Below, one piece after another: positions 31,370-44,071 of a stretch of DNA of 64,000 nucleotides. The DNA comes from Blasia pusilla. Lineage: Eukaryota > Marchantiophyta > Marchantiopsida > Blasiales. The notes beneath the pieces were generated by a model, which saw nothing but the letters and a program-made list of their open reading frames with translations, was not told where the DNA came from and made no database searches. The stretch is from contig CM114275.1 of NCBI GenBank assembly GCA_050084515.1, positions 18,476,001-18,540,000 on the forward strand. Direction: 5' to 3'. Made by a program: the position numbers and the translations under genes. Position 1 is the first letter of the stretch. Each line of letters begins with the position of its first letter.

Positions 31370-33989
31370 CTGAGAGCTAGAGTAACCACCAAATCCTGTG
31401 CGGGAAAAGGGACTCGAATGGGTAACCTGATCACGCCCTCCAACCTGCTGCACCGTCAACATGCACTCCGCCATGTGACACGGAAACCTGTGCAACACAA
31501 CACGTCGATCCTCTCGTCAACAGATGCGGACAACCCATCGGCATCATGCGCACTCCCCCTCCATCGTCAACTCTCGCAACGCCCTTTCGCGCCCAAAACC
31601 ATTATGTCGCGCAAACCTCTCCGTCCATCTCCACACACGGCATGTAATCTGACTCACCCTGGTCGGGCTCCACTCCTACCACGTACGCCTTGTCCGACCA
31701 CATGAACATGATCCCGAACACATCCGAACTCTCAACCACGTCTGCCCCTCCTCTACCATGTTGCCCATGCCCAACCACGTCCAAAGGGGAAAAAGAGAAA
31801 TAAATGCGGGGGGGGGGGGGCCTGGCCCGCACCCCTATGGGCCTCCCCAAATTTTGGGGAGGGAGCAATAAATGGGGGGGTTGGGAGAGAAATGAATGCG
31901 GGGGGGGCGCCGTCGCCGCTCGCCGTCCGCCCGTCCCCATCCGTGCGACCTAAACATCTGCTCTTCTTGACACTCTCGCTACTCTTGCCGATAAACTCGC
32001 CGCCCCACTCTGTACTACACTCTGCCACTTTCCTCAATCCCTGTGCACCAGCAAACTCTAAGAAAAATGGACAGCGCTTCCGCCCACAGCCTTTCGAACA
32101 TAAAAATGACAAACACCTGCAACACACGCGTCTCCAGGGGCTCCCGACCAAGGCAACTCGCTTGCCTACCTGCAAACAACGAATTCCCACCAGCACCCTG
32201 GCATCTTTCTCATGTAAAAATAAAGAGTAGTAAAAATGGCACACCTGGCCTAAAACTCCACTCCTCAATCTACATCGGCATATCGAGCCTCGTCCACCCT
32301 GTGCTATCAAGGAATCCGGGCGCTAGCACCCTAGTCCTATCTCACACACATACAAGAGAGGTGCTCCAACAACCCAACATGAGAAATATGGCTTAGGAAA
32401 GACACCTTCCTCTCTTATATAGGGTTGGGAAGAGCCAAAAGGCTCTTCCCCTAAAAATAGCCCTTCCCTTGGTAACCTACGCGCACAGGTTACTGGGGGC
32501 GGGTGACCTAGTCAACAAGTCACCCGGTTGTGAAAGACCTCAACATGAAAATTTTCAAAAACGACGTTCCTGACACAATGGACCTATCCTCAGCCTCATC
32601 CGACAAAGTGGGACAAAGTTACACTCAAGATAGTCCGCTGGCTCCTACGCCCTATCCACGATAGATCTCAGCCTATCGGCAATGTGACAAGAGAGATGTT
32701 ATTGTTATGTCATTATAAGGAGGTAAGCGAGATTACATCGAGGCTTAAAGGGATCCTTTATAGTGCTCATTTTAGAGCAGGTTATTGGAATTTGTTATCT
32801 CAGAGATGGATTTCGTATATATATATATATATCATCCTTCCCTATTCTGTTGGTTGGCATATTATTGGGTATCAACGCCTTGCATGTAATGGTTTCGCTT
32901 GAGCCTAAAAGGCTTAAGGAGGGTGGCATTTGAGGGATTAACCTCTTATATAAGGCATTTCCTTGCTAACCATGCATTTCCTCTCTTATAATATGATCAA
33001 ATATAGATATAGTAGCGAGTGAGTACATAATGTATTCCATATTGATAATAACTTGTTGTTAGAGTGGTCACTTGTGCACATATGTTACCATAAAGATGCT
33101 CAAGTAGTGTATACCCTTGAGGAGCTCATTTGGAGCCTATCTTTAGATATGAGACCTCCAGGGTAGGATCTTTTATAGATTGAAATAAGCCTATGTTGAT
33201 GTATTGAGCTTAGAGTCTTTTGAGCTAAGATTAACATAAATGTAGAGATCACTCACTTGAATATATTTTTTGTAATTTTTTACTTATATCTCTTTATTGA
33301 AAACACGGCATGTATGTGAAGTGCTAGAACATTGGAACATGATGACCTTGACACATTTATAGATAGGTAAATCTCATAATTCATGGTTAAACATTATAAA
33401 GCCTAGAGTAAGTCACAATTTTGTGCTTAGAAGCGAGAGAGACGTTAAAGGTGTGCAAGTGGGCATAAGAGGCGTGAAAGGGTTAAGGTTTGAAGGCCCA
33501 CGGCTTGGCGGAAGCTTCCATCAGATTTTGCAACTCTCAACTCACTAAATGCATGTTGGAGCTTTAGCCAACGTTTCATGTGTCTTAAGGCGAGCACCTA
33601 TCTTGACTCCCAAAGTTTGGCGTCTCATGGTTGTCTTAGCTTGTTGTCCATTGAGTTTCTTCACTAGTCTCATGGCATCTCGCCCGTCTTGCCTACTTAC
33701 GTATTCCTTGTTTCTCACCCTTTACTTTAAGGTTAGCTCTAAGGTCTTACAACTTGCTTGCCTTTTCCTTATCTTCGCAAGTAGTTACTCATCTTTCTGA
33801 TCTAATGCTAGTCTCAAGGTGTTTATGTATCTTGCCTAGCGTTAATCTCAAGGTCGGTTCCGCCATCGTTCCTAGTCTCGCGACTAGCAAGTCTAGATTC
33901 CAACTATGGTGGGTAACACCAAGATCTTTCCTTCTTGGACTCACTATCATGACTTACTTCCCCAATCCTTGCTAGTGTGACTGCCATAG
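31370..33989. other. Unassigned, probably repeat-derived
   Basis: No gene is recognised. It contains two poly-G runs (31808-31821, 31901-31908), a TATATAG near 32418 beside a short hairpin (GGGAAGAGCC/GGCTCTTCCC, 32428-32451) and AT-rich sequence at 32800-33300. The minus-strand ORF 32310-31753 shows no known motif. It may include decayed LTR sequence, but I could not pair it with another copy. Confidence 0.4.
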
Positions 33990-36900
33990 ACTTAGCTATT
34001 CACAAGAGATAGATTGAGGTCCATGCCTATTTTAAGAAGATGAATGAGGGGGTTTTCCTATTTAGTTGCACACGCATTGGAGTATTTTGGAACTTGGAGT
34101 AGTGCTTAACCAATATAATGATGAAGGTAGAGAGTTTGTATTGGCTTATGCTAGCTGCTCAAAGAGCCAAGATTGCATGAGCTCAAAGTCCAAAGCCTTA
34201 AGTCCACCATATGGAAGGACAAATCCATTTGTCACTAAAATCCATGATAAGTATGGATAAGCCCATGCAGTGGGAAAGAAAATTCTTTGATAACATTCGT
34301 CCATTTCTATGTCATGGACCAAGGTTCCACACAGACTTATGTTCGACGAACATGTCTATACATGCACAGGTAACCGCAGCCCGCACCCAAGCCTGCCCTG
34401 CCGGCAACATACACGCAGGCTCGGCCAACCCGCACTTAGTCTAAAAACCCATCGCTTGTTTTATAGCCCAGCCTAAGCCCACATTGGCCCACATAAGGCA
34501 AACTTGGGCCTGCATAGGCCGGGCACCAACCCAAGCCCGCCCTCTGTGGGCCGCTGAAGGTTATGTGCGCATTGACTCCTGCCCATCTCCCTTAATTTGA
34601 GCCCGCATCTTGAGCTCGCGCGAGCCACTAGAGTATTAAAAAAACCTGGGAAGAAGACCCATTGGGCATGTCGAGACTCCATACCATGGATGGACATGTC
34701 TGATTCCATGCAACCTTGTCATAAAAAGACTTATATATATTGTAGCAACCATGCAAACAACCTTTTTAGACAAAAAGTAAAATGCCCATGAGGGGGGGAG
34801 TGCTTAGTTTTTGTGTCGATTGTCACTCATTCAAGTGTTCTTTTTTTGGTAATCTCTTTATTCTCATTACCAATCACCATTGTCCATGGAATATAATAAG
34901 CTTACATTTCCACTTAAACTTTGCAATCAAGGTTAGATGGAGAATCCTTACGTCCAGAGATTGATGAGAAGCCATTAGGTGGTCGAGATATCCACAAGGA
35001 TTGGATAGTCTTTTATTTCTTGAGCATTGGCAACATTGGAGGCATAGTAGATACAAAGAGTGGGACAATAAATAGAGGTTTTTGCAAGTATGGCTTGTAG
35101 CTAGAGAGGTTACTTAGAAGATTGGGACTAGCAAGTATTGTGATTGGTGATAGACGACAACATTAGTAGGCATGCATCCTTGATATCCTTTTCATCTTAA
35201 TTTTTTTTCTATGTATGAGAGTCAAATTTCCTCACAATGTTGTCCACTTACTCCCTTAAACATTGATCTTGTTTGTTACGAAAGCTTATGTTTATGAGGT
35301 CATGCCCCCCTTACTAATATAAACCCAAACACACACATTAGCTTCCATTTGGATCAACCATATTTTTTACCTCTTGAGTTTGGATCGAATCATCCCTCAA
35401 GCTCAACACATGTAGACAAGGTCAAATATCAACCTAAACACTTACTCCCCAACATATTCAAGATTTGGGACAAACTTCCTTGATAGTCTAGGGACTTGAA
35501 ACAACGCTGATGCATTTAGTGTTCCCAACCACCCAATGAAAGTCGAATGAGTCTGTAGTAAGAACTCAATTTTTGAGCCCTCAAGTCAAGATCCAAGGTT
35601 GGTGTCAATTGCAATAATTTGACTACCTAGACTTAGCTTAGTGTCAAAACCCCAATCCCAACCTTTCAATCCATCATATGCCCTTGGTTCAACCCCCATG
35701 GTTCCCAAGGTGGAATTCACATTCCAAACTTCTTTGGAAATTCTCTACCTTATGTATAATTCGAAAGAACTTTTCCTTCTCCTTTTATTCAAGGAATTCC
35801 TCTTGGGCCGCTCATTATGGCCCTCAACCTAAACTATCATTTTCATAGTTTTGGATCTACTTTTATAATTTTAGTTTTGTATTTATTTAAATGTTTACTG
35901 TGTTGCAAGTGCCTTCTCACAAGCTTTCTAACGCCCCCTTCTTCATCCTAAACACATCTTGGTTCAGACTATTTTGACTTCAAACGTGAAGAATCCCTAA
36001 ACACTCAATGAGGGTTCAAGCTAGGTTGTAGTCTCCTTGAGGTCAAACTCTTGTGGGATTTGAGGTCTTCTCAAGTTCCACCCAAAAATTGATCATGTTC
36101 TTATAGGTTACAACCATCACGAGTCAAGATGCATATCAAGGCTTACATCTTGCTTTTGAAACTTCTATTAGAGGGATAATTTCGTATGATTTAGAAGGAG
36201 CATATAAAAAAATACACACCATATTACTTCCGAATATTTATGGGATAATTAACCCAAGCCCAATAATGATATTTGTAGGTTTATGTTGTATGTTATGTGA
36301 ATCTGTGAGAGGCGTGCACCATGCTATTTTGTAATGGATATTTGGGAGGGTGGTGCATGTCATGTTTGACTTCATCTCTCATTAAATTCTTCATGTTAAA
36401 TAGATGTATCTCAAACCTACACAAGAGAGGTTACTACATATCTAAACTTACTCGATTGACATTGATGACAAGAAGGTGACTAATGATGGGGCACACACAT
36501 AAGCCCAATGTTTCCTTTCCTTAGTATCATACATTCCTTCTTTTTTTCCTTTTTGGATAGTGAAAATAATATATACTTTGTAGTGATATGTGTACACACG
36601 ATAATTTCCACACCTTTTATATTGAAGTGGAGAGTATCAACACAATATATATCTAGGGAGGTCAAAATTTGGTTATATTAGGTCTAGAGTGACATGTTGA
36701 GAAAGAGGGTAACTTGAGTAAAAAGATCACCCCTTATTTTGGGCTCACTTGGAGCTATTTTTAAAAACTTTCAACTTTGGCTAAGTTTGTTATTTTGGTA
36801 TTGTTAACTTTCCTTGATAGGAAGCTCTCATTCATATTTGTTATTATAGGTTATGGTTGAAAGGATGACATGTGTGCACAAATCATTGAAGAGAGCGATT

Positions 36901-37090
36901 GGAGAAGGGAGAGATGATATGTCTCAAGGAAAGAGAACTTGGAGAATTCATTATGTCTTTGTTGAACCTCTTTCATAGAGGGGACAACACGATGACCCTC
37001 CTTGTAGCCCTTCTCACCTTTTCATTAGTTGAAGCCTCTCATCATGAGAATGAGTTTGGTTTGATATGAGCTAGAGTTGTTAGATCTGTT
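33990..37090 (+). mobile_element. gypsy-3: eroded Ty3/gypsy relative with an LTR-like end
   Basis: RNase H traces are visible at 34055-34160 ('GVVLNQYNDEGREFVLAYAS') and 34790-34905 ('FGNLFILITNHHCPWN'). The integrase end (GCAAGTATGGCTTGTAGC, 35085) and the 3' untranslated match (GACTAATGATGGGGC, 36477) follow in the same order as in gypsy-1. The last part, about 36660-37090, resembles the gypsy LTR block at 15445-15600. About 590 bp at 34190-34781 interrupts the RNase H. No intact frame remains. Confidence 0.65.
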
Positions 37091-37588
37091 TTTAATTTCT
37101 TGGAGATATATTTGGCATATGATCATGTTTATATGTGGATTCCATGATTAAGTGTGTGGTTAATGACAACAATGTATATTTTGCGCCGATATATATGCAC
37201 ACGACATCGTCTAGAAATAACATCATGCATATATATTAGCTATTGAGGGTGACAAGATATACCTTCAAGTGACGACATGCCTTGAATTGAGGCCCCATAG
37301 TAGACATTGCATGGTCATGATCCCTTTGGATATGTTTGATATGGCAATCGTGGCTCCTCCCATAATTATTTGCACCAAATCATCCTCTCCGCATAGATGT
37401 CTTACAAAAAAGTGGAACTATTGCATGTCGTCACATAGATAACAAGCATTTGGGATTATCGCCTCTCCAAATTGTGAAGAAAATATGAAACCAAAGTAAC
37501 ATCTCCAAACTAGGCTCCCACTAAATAAAGTTGGGGTAAGAGTTTGCTCAATTTTACTCACACCAAGCATAAAACTGGCCAAGTATCA

Positions 37589-37935
37589 TCTACATTATTA
37601 TTGGAGAGTGCCTTCTTGATTTGCAAACACTTCTCAATTTGACATGTGGCAATCGGGCAGCAAGAAAATGATTCCTACACTACGAGAAATAAGAAAACAT
37701 TTTTTATTTTACGAGTTGCAAAAAGAAAAAATTGTCTGCAATATGATTAGTCCCTGCACTCCCGTGCATGGGATTAGAAGAAACCCTTCTCATGTGTTGA
37801 CACCTGTCCTTTTAAAGCACTTCTATTGTTGACAAATGTTCTTTTGAGACTCTTCTATTATTAATGGGTGTCATTTAAAAATAATTAAATTAAAGGGAAA
37901 AACTGTCACCCGTGCATCCTACGACGACATACTAG
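37589..37935 (+). mobile_element. Short Helitron-like element
   Basis: It starts TCTACATTATTATTGGAGA after an A and ends CATACTAG before a T, with a GC-richer stretch and no inverted termini. These are the features of a non-autonomous Helitron (5' TC, 3' CTAG). It shares its first 90 bp with the repeats at 4978 and 4796 (minus) and at 38072. No Rep/helicase is present. Confidence 0.5.
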
Positions 37936-38071
37936 TATGTATATTATTATTGCACAACCATTTTTTCTTTTAGAACATTTTTGCCTTCTTTAACATATAA
38001 TCCGAAATCATATCTATACTATTCCTGCACAATCGGTTTTTTTATTTTAGAACATTTCTCTTTATGATTCA

Positions 38072-38160
38072 TCTATATTAATGTGGGAAAGTGCAATCTT
38101 GATTTGCAAACACCTATATGTTTGATACTATGAAAAAAAGTGTTTCACATGTTATATACA
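38072..38160 (+). repeat. Fragment of the same Helitron-like family
   Basis: It begins TCTATATTAATGTGGGAAA and contains TGATTTGCAAACACCTAT. Similarity fades after about 40-90 bp. Confidence 0.5.
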
Positions 38161-41100
38161 ACAAATTAAAAATTTGAATTTATATGTAACATGGTTAATC
38201 TCTTCCTTTCATGGATTATAAACACTAAAAAAACTTTACTAGTAGCCAAATGACATTATTTGATCTTTCATTTTAAAATTAATTCAGGAGATTAAATTCT
38301 TGGCATCCACATTTTAAATCCCAAAACCCGTTAGCTCAAACGAGAATATCATCTCTCCAACTCCATAAAGAAACCAACAGAAGTATGAAAGGGCCTGAAA
38401 ACACGCTATTCAAAGCCGCATTATGAGAGCGGTGGCCATTCATGTCCATATCTAGTCATTGCAGCTAAGTTGAAATCTCAGACTGCATTCCCATGAAAGT
38501 AGTAGAAAAGCACGTCTTGCTACACATGGGACTGCAAACTCTTGCGATGTGATGGAAATCGCGAATTATGCCAGCATGATAGATCGGCTGTCGAAATCGA
38601 GGACACTCAAATTCCGGACAGATGCTAGCTCTCCCGCGAGATAGCTACATTGTTCAAACCTCTCGCGAATAATCCGAGCCGAGAGAGGTGATCAGAACCA
38701 AATCCTAAGTGCACAAAAACCAAAGCGGAACGTTGTCATTTTGCCATCCATCGAATTCGAAGGTATGTTGACAGATATTCAAGGGACTGTATGCATGAGT
38801 ACTTGAATGGTGTTACATTCAATTTTTTCAATGACGCACTTCTTTGTCAAGATCGGCCAACGGCGAATTGGAGAGATTGTACTGGAGCCGATAGAGACTT
38901 CCCCGACCTTTGACGCTGCAGAATCGGTCTGACGGGGTTTCCAGGCGGGTTCACCTTGGGGTCGTGGTCAATGGGATACACGGTATTCAGAGACGTATGT
39001 TGGTACACTGATGGCATCGAACGTAAAGACAGCAGTAATCTCCCGCTGTAATGGCGGATTTAGCAAAGACGGAAATGTTGCTGTCAGTTATAGTGAAGAT
39101 GGGCCGGACATGATACCCAAAATAAGAGATGGAGCCAGCCATGGGAGAATTGCACAAGCCGGCGTACCTTAGTGTTTGCTTTCGGATGTGCTAGGAGAAA
39201 GTATTGTGTGCACCCGCCGTCGTGGAGATAGAAACTCCTCTGCAAGATCCTGGATAGCTTGAAGGTAGAGGAATGATGATGGCGAGTGGGAGCCCGAGTG
39301 ACGGCGAGTATGAAGCTGGCCTCTCTCGCCATTGAACCACATCCGGTGAGCAGGCTTAGTGCTGAAATCTTGGGCATGTCTCGGTGACGAACATGAGGGG
39401 GGCAACGATGAAGCAAAACTGGAACTGGATAACTCAAAGAGTAAAGAGTAATGAACTTCAAAGAGGCGGAGACAGTGGACTCTGTCTGAACTCATTTCTG
39501 TAGATTTGGAATGTGATGCAATAATTCCGAGTCTACAGCAACGAATCCCATCAAATCTTTTGGTCTTTGGGTCGGAATAGTGTCTTTGGGCCGAATAATG
39601 ATAATTTATTACTAATCATTTTGATTTTCATTCAATTTTCCTGAGTCGAAATCTGAAGTGAATGGTGTTCTAGGAAATATATCAATTTTTTAAAAGAAAA
39701 ATTAGAATTCTTTAATCCTTACGAAGTTGTCAATTTTTTTCACATTCACTTGATTTTTCAAGTTTAGATATTTTTTTCTTATTTCAATATTTAGGGGAAA
39801 TTTTTTAACTTTTAATTTCAAGTTAATTTTGGAAGGGAAATTAAATTTTAAGGAAAATTGAGAAAATGTAATAATAAATTGATGAAAAAATATGAGATTT
39901 TAAGAGGATGAAAATGATTCTAATTTCATTTTTTAAAATCAAACTATCATTGCGAGGGATCCGAGAAGAATATTTTGAAAAACAATTAGATGAAAATGAG
40001 TGCTTTTCTTTTATTAAGAAATGGGGGGTTGGAGAAACATTGATAATTTTCAAATTAATAAGGGAATATCTATTTTTTTTCAAAGTCAACAGTAGAATTT
40101 TATGATCATTCCTACTTTAAAGCGAATATTTGTTTCTATTATATCTTTTTTAATTTTCAAAACGTATCTAATATAATAATTTTATTATATTGTCCACTTG
40201 TGAAGAAGTTTCATTTCAAAAAATTACCAGTTTCTAGTATTTTCGTTTTATCACAAGAAAACGAAAATAGAATGATGATTTTCGACCAATCTTAATTTTT
40301 CATTCATTCTTCTTTCGGGAGAGAACGTTGGTATTCTTGCGGGTTTGAGTTGCTCCTCATAATCAACCCTCAATTGTCATCTAAATTAAATTTTCAATCA
40401 ATTTGGAACAATCTTGTTAGTTCAAAAAACTAAATTGTGTCACAAGAGAAAAGTCTGCATCTAAAAAATCTAAGGAGAGTGAATCTTCAAGGCATTGTTT
40501 GCATCAAGGCTCCACGTCATCAATCTTCAACCACTTGTGCTAAGGTGTAGGTTTAAGCTGGTATCACCTATGAAGTTGTCTAGTTGGAATGGTACCACTT
40601 TTGTTACGGTGTAGGTTTCAGCTACACACACAGGTTAAGTCGTCTAGTTGATTTGAGATAAGCAATGACATAGTTTAGATTAAACAAGCAACTTCACACT
40701 CCGTTTGGGCATTGAAGCTATTCGCATGAGGTGTCGATCGCATAGCACGAAACTTCTTGGTGCGGAATCAAACAACCTAAACCCTTGGCTGCGCAGGGAG
40801 GCACCGGAGACCGCAGCTGTGAATTGACCACGGTTTCTTACAAACCTACCCACTTCGCTTCTATAGCATATCTTCCCTCAACCATGGTGAAGATCGCGGA
40901 TCAAATAAGTGTGTTCGATTCTCAACAAAATCTGAAAAAAGCTTTCCACCCTCAAATCCCGAATAACAAGTGTCCAAAAATGGTCGTCTCTTCACCTATC
41001 GCGAAAGGGCCAGGCTCGAGATTAGTATTCAGATGGCAGTTATCCTGACTTTTCCCCGGGGACAATTCGAGTTACCATTATATCCATCCAACCACCTCCG

Positions 41101-42623
41101 GAGCGCAGAATCCATTCCTCTTACAGGAGGACGATCCCCACATGTGACCGGAGCGTGCTGTCCAATGAGACGACAAGTTCGTCCTCTGACTACTCTGGTG
41201 TATGAGCGCCTCATATTCTGTCGCACTTCCGAAGGTGGCCTGGCGATGGCGAGTAAGCGGAAATCATGACTGGTTAATTCTCTCCGTACGCGACGCGTCT
41301 ACATGCGCTCGATGGTGGTGGTCGATGGTGGTCGTATTACCTGCCACATCATGGGCCTTATTCACAGGCTTCACTGGCTTGCAACTTGCGGTGCTCCAGA
41401 CGCATCCCCTAGGAGATCTGAAGCCGTTGAAAGTCGGGGTGAGAGACAAGGTCCTGGAAGATCATATGCCTCCCTGGAGTTCAGTGGAGGTCTTGATGCT
41501 GCTGGAAGGGCGGTGTGGAAAAAGCTGAGATGCAGGATTTGCACATGGGAAAGGGCGTGCGAGGATGAGGTTTTAAAAGTTCCCGATGCGAGAACGCTGA
41601 AAAAAGATCCGAGATCCGCTGAAGTTCATCTACGGCCATGGCTACTGCGGAACGTGTTGAAGTGGAAGATGAGGTGGAGAAAATTCGTCAATGCCAGCAT
41701 CAATAGTGCACATGCAAAGGATGCTCAAATGCCAGGACTCTCATGGCAACTGGTTTGAATTGGAAATTTCACCCGCATGAATTTTCTCGGGCCTCAATAT
41801 CGCGCACCCGAAACGTGTAAGCCACAAGAAAGCGTGCAGTGAGCTTGATTAGCGTTTAATCCGTGACCGAGATTCAAGTAAGCGTCTCTGCAGAACAACC
41901 ATGTGCACAATAGAATCGGAAGTGATCAGTAAGCAAAGAGAAAGCAACTCTTCTCCAACATATCGGCAGATCGCAAATAAACCATGTGACTCGGTAACAT
42001 CTTTCCAAAATCATCAACACGTCACAGGTTAATGGCAGAGGGCGGAAGCAACAAGTGCTGAAAGTCACAAAGTTCTTGACATTGTCAAGAGTTTCCCGCG
42101 TAATTGGCGTACCGATCCTACTATTGTACATTTGGACTAAACCGGCCTCGATAGGTTCCGACCACTGCAGGAAAAGTCCCACTGGGTAGAAATGAGTGCC
42201 AATGCGTCCTAGAGCCTATCTTTCCGAACCTCTGACTACGGAACTATCCTTGGTTTCGATAGCACAGTTCCCTGCGTTTGGGGCTGGACAGAAGCGCGGA
42301 GCAACTTTCCTCGACCTGCACCCATATCACGGGTCAGTTCTTCAGACACGGGTCATTCAACTTGTAAGATGTGGAAGATCCCGGGCTGAAAATCCATAGT
42401 TGTGATAACGAGTACAGAGATCATGTCGATGCCACGGAAAAGTACGAGGATTCACCTAGCGGATGTTGGGTTCGGAACCCATTTCCGTGATCACAAAATT
42501 TTGAAGGCCTCGAAGCCACTCTTGCCTGCTGGAAATGACGGTGCACTAAGATCTCTCGTCCTCCTACGCTAGCCAGCTAACTTTGATACAAAGTAGGGAG
42601 GCAGACACTTCCCACATACGTAT
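38161..42623. other. No gene recognised; AT-rich, 3' flank of the BZR gene at the right end
   Basis: 38.2-41.0 kb is AT-rich with short ORFs. The overlapping minus-strand ORFs at 39084-39495 have an Arg/Ser-rich composition and no family I know. Several ORFs at 40.8-42.2 kb likewise lack motifs. The stretch just below 42623 should hold the BZR 3' UTR, but I see no clear polyadenylation signal. Confidence 0.45.
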
Positions 42624-44071
42624 CTACCGGCATCTGGGTTCCACCTTCACTTTCACTCTCAAGGTAGAGCTCCCAAGAGTAAGTTCTAGATCGTCTTTCT
42701 TGTCCATGTCACGGAGGCGGTCCGCTTCCCACCCAGAGGCTCTGCTCGACACAACCTGGGCGGAACTCGACATCTCCAGATCTAATCCTTTACTGACCAC
42801 GCCTTCTTGACCCCCTCCTATTTTACCGGATTCAAGTACAGCAGAGATACTCGTTGATGGAGACTGTGTGTGGCCGGGACGCCATGCGCCAGACACAATT
42901 TCGTTTCCGGAGTCCGCTCGAGAGCAGGGGAACGAGCTGAATGGTTCGTTGCCAGAGTCAGCACGGGAGCTCGGAAACGGACCCAGTCCCATTCCGCCTG
43001 GAAATCTTGTAGCGGAGCCCGAGAGACCTAGAGCCGAGCCGGCCTGCGAAACGCTCCGAACGCGAACTCCATTTGTCCATTTCCCGCTGTTATTGCATCC
43101 ACTAACGAATTCCAAAACCGCGCTGGGGCAAGGATCAGAATCACCCCCGTCGGAAGGGGAGCCTCGACAAACGTCGGTTGCTTCACAAGCAGCCGTGTGC
43201 ATAGCCGGCGGGGGGCCATTGGAAGTGCTCGCCGCGAGATAGTGAGGTTGAGTCCAAGCACTGACCGCAGCACAGAAGGCAGACGGAATGTCATCGTTCA
43301 CCTTATCCCACTCAGGCTTCACATGGGGCATTCTTGCGGTCGGGGAACTCAGAGGAGGAGTCATAGGAGCACTCGATGTGCCACCGTGCATGACATGCAG
43401 AGGAGGGAGACCAGTGCTGCTACTGGTGCTTGCAGTTCCGCTTCCTCCAACAGCCTGACCGTTGACAGAAGAAAGGCCTTTCAGCCATGGAATAAGGGAA
43501 GCGCCTTCGCTCGCTCCAGGATACGAGGAGGTTGGGCTGGTTGAGGGTGAAGTGCACACATCCATACGCTCCGTGGCGGGTTTCGTTCCCTGCAAGAGGA
43601 AAGACGGAATGGTGAATCACTAACTAAATGCAATCAGTGGACAGGCAATCTGATTTTTCACCGGGTGAAAAACATCTATTTTGTGTGCTTCCAGTACACA
43701 GTAGGGATGCGCCCGTCATGGAGTAACTTGGGAAGTCGACCAGATGTTCGTCGATCCTCGGAGCGTGCGACATCTCGGCGAGTGGCCCCCGCTCTATTTT
43801 GACGTCTGCTCCTACGAAGGGACATGAAGGCCATCAAATCATGCGAGTGATTTACCTTTCTGTACGTGGTTCCATCCTCCTCCACAGTCCAACCGGCCTC
43901 GGCACACAATGCCTTCAGAACCTCATTGTTGTCGCAGTGTTTGGGAAGCTTGTAGTTGCCATACAGTCGCAGACCGAGGAAGATTTTGGCAGCTATGGCA
44001 CGCCTTCGTCTTTCTCGCCTCTTGTTGTTTTCTCTCTCCTTCCATGTGGGCAGTCGAGTACCCGACGTCAT
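42624..44071 (-). CDS. BES1/BZR1-family transcription factor (two exons)
   Basis: These plant-specific repressors/activators act in brassinosteroid-type GSK3 signalling and bind E-box/BRRE DNA. Exon 1 (44071-43856, 72 codons) starts [20 protein letters not shown] and contains the whole basic bHLH-like DNA-binding domain to 'DGTTYRK'. A 266-bp intron (GTAAAT...TTGCAG, phase 0) follows. Exon 2 (43589-42624, 321 codons) begins [10 protein letters not shown]. It has a Ser/Thr/Pro-rich region with S/TxxxS/T spacing typical of GSK3 sites ([10 protein letters not shown]), the conserved '[16 protein letters not shown]', and a C-terminal EAR repression motif 'DLELTLG'. The total of 393 residues is in the family range. 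No break is seen. The start is the canonical family start. Confidence 0.92.
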
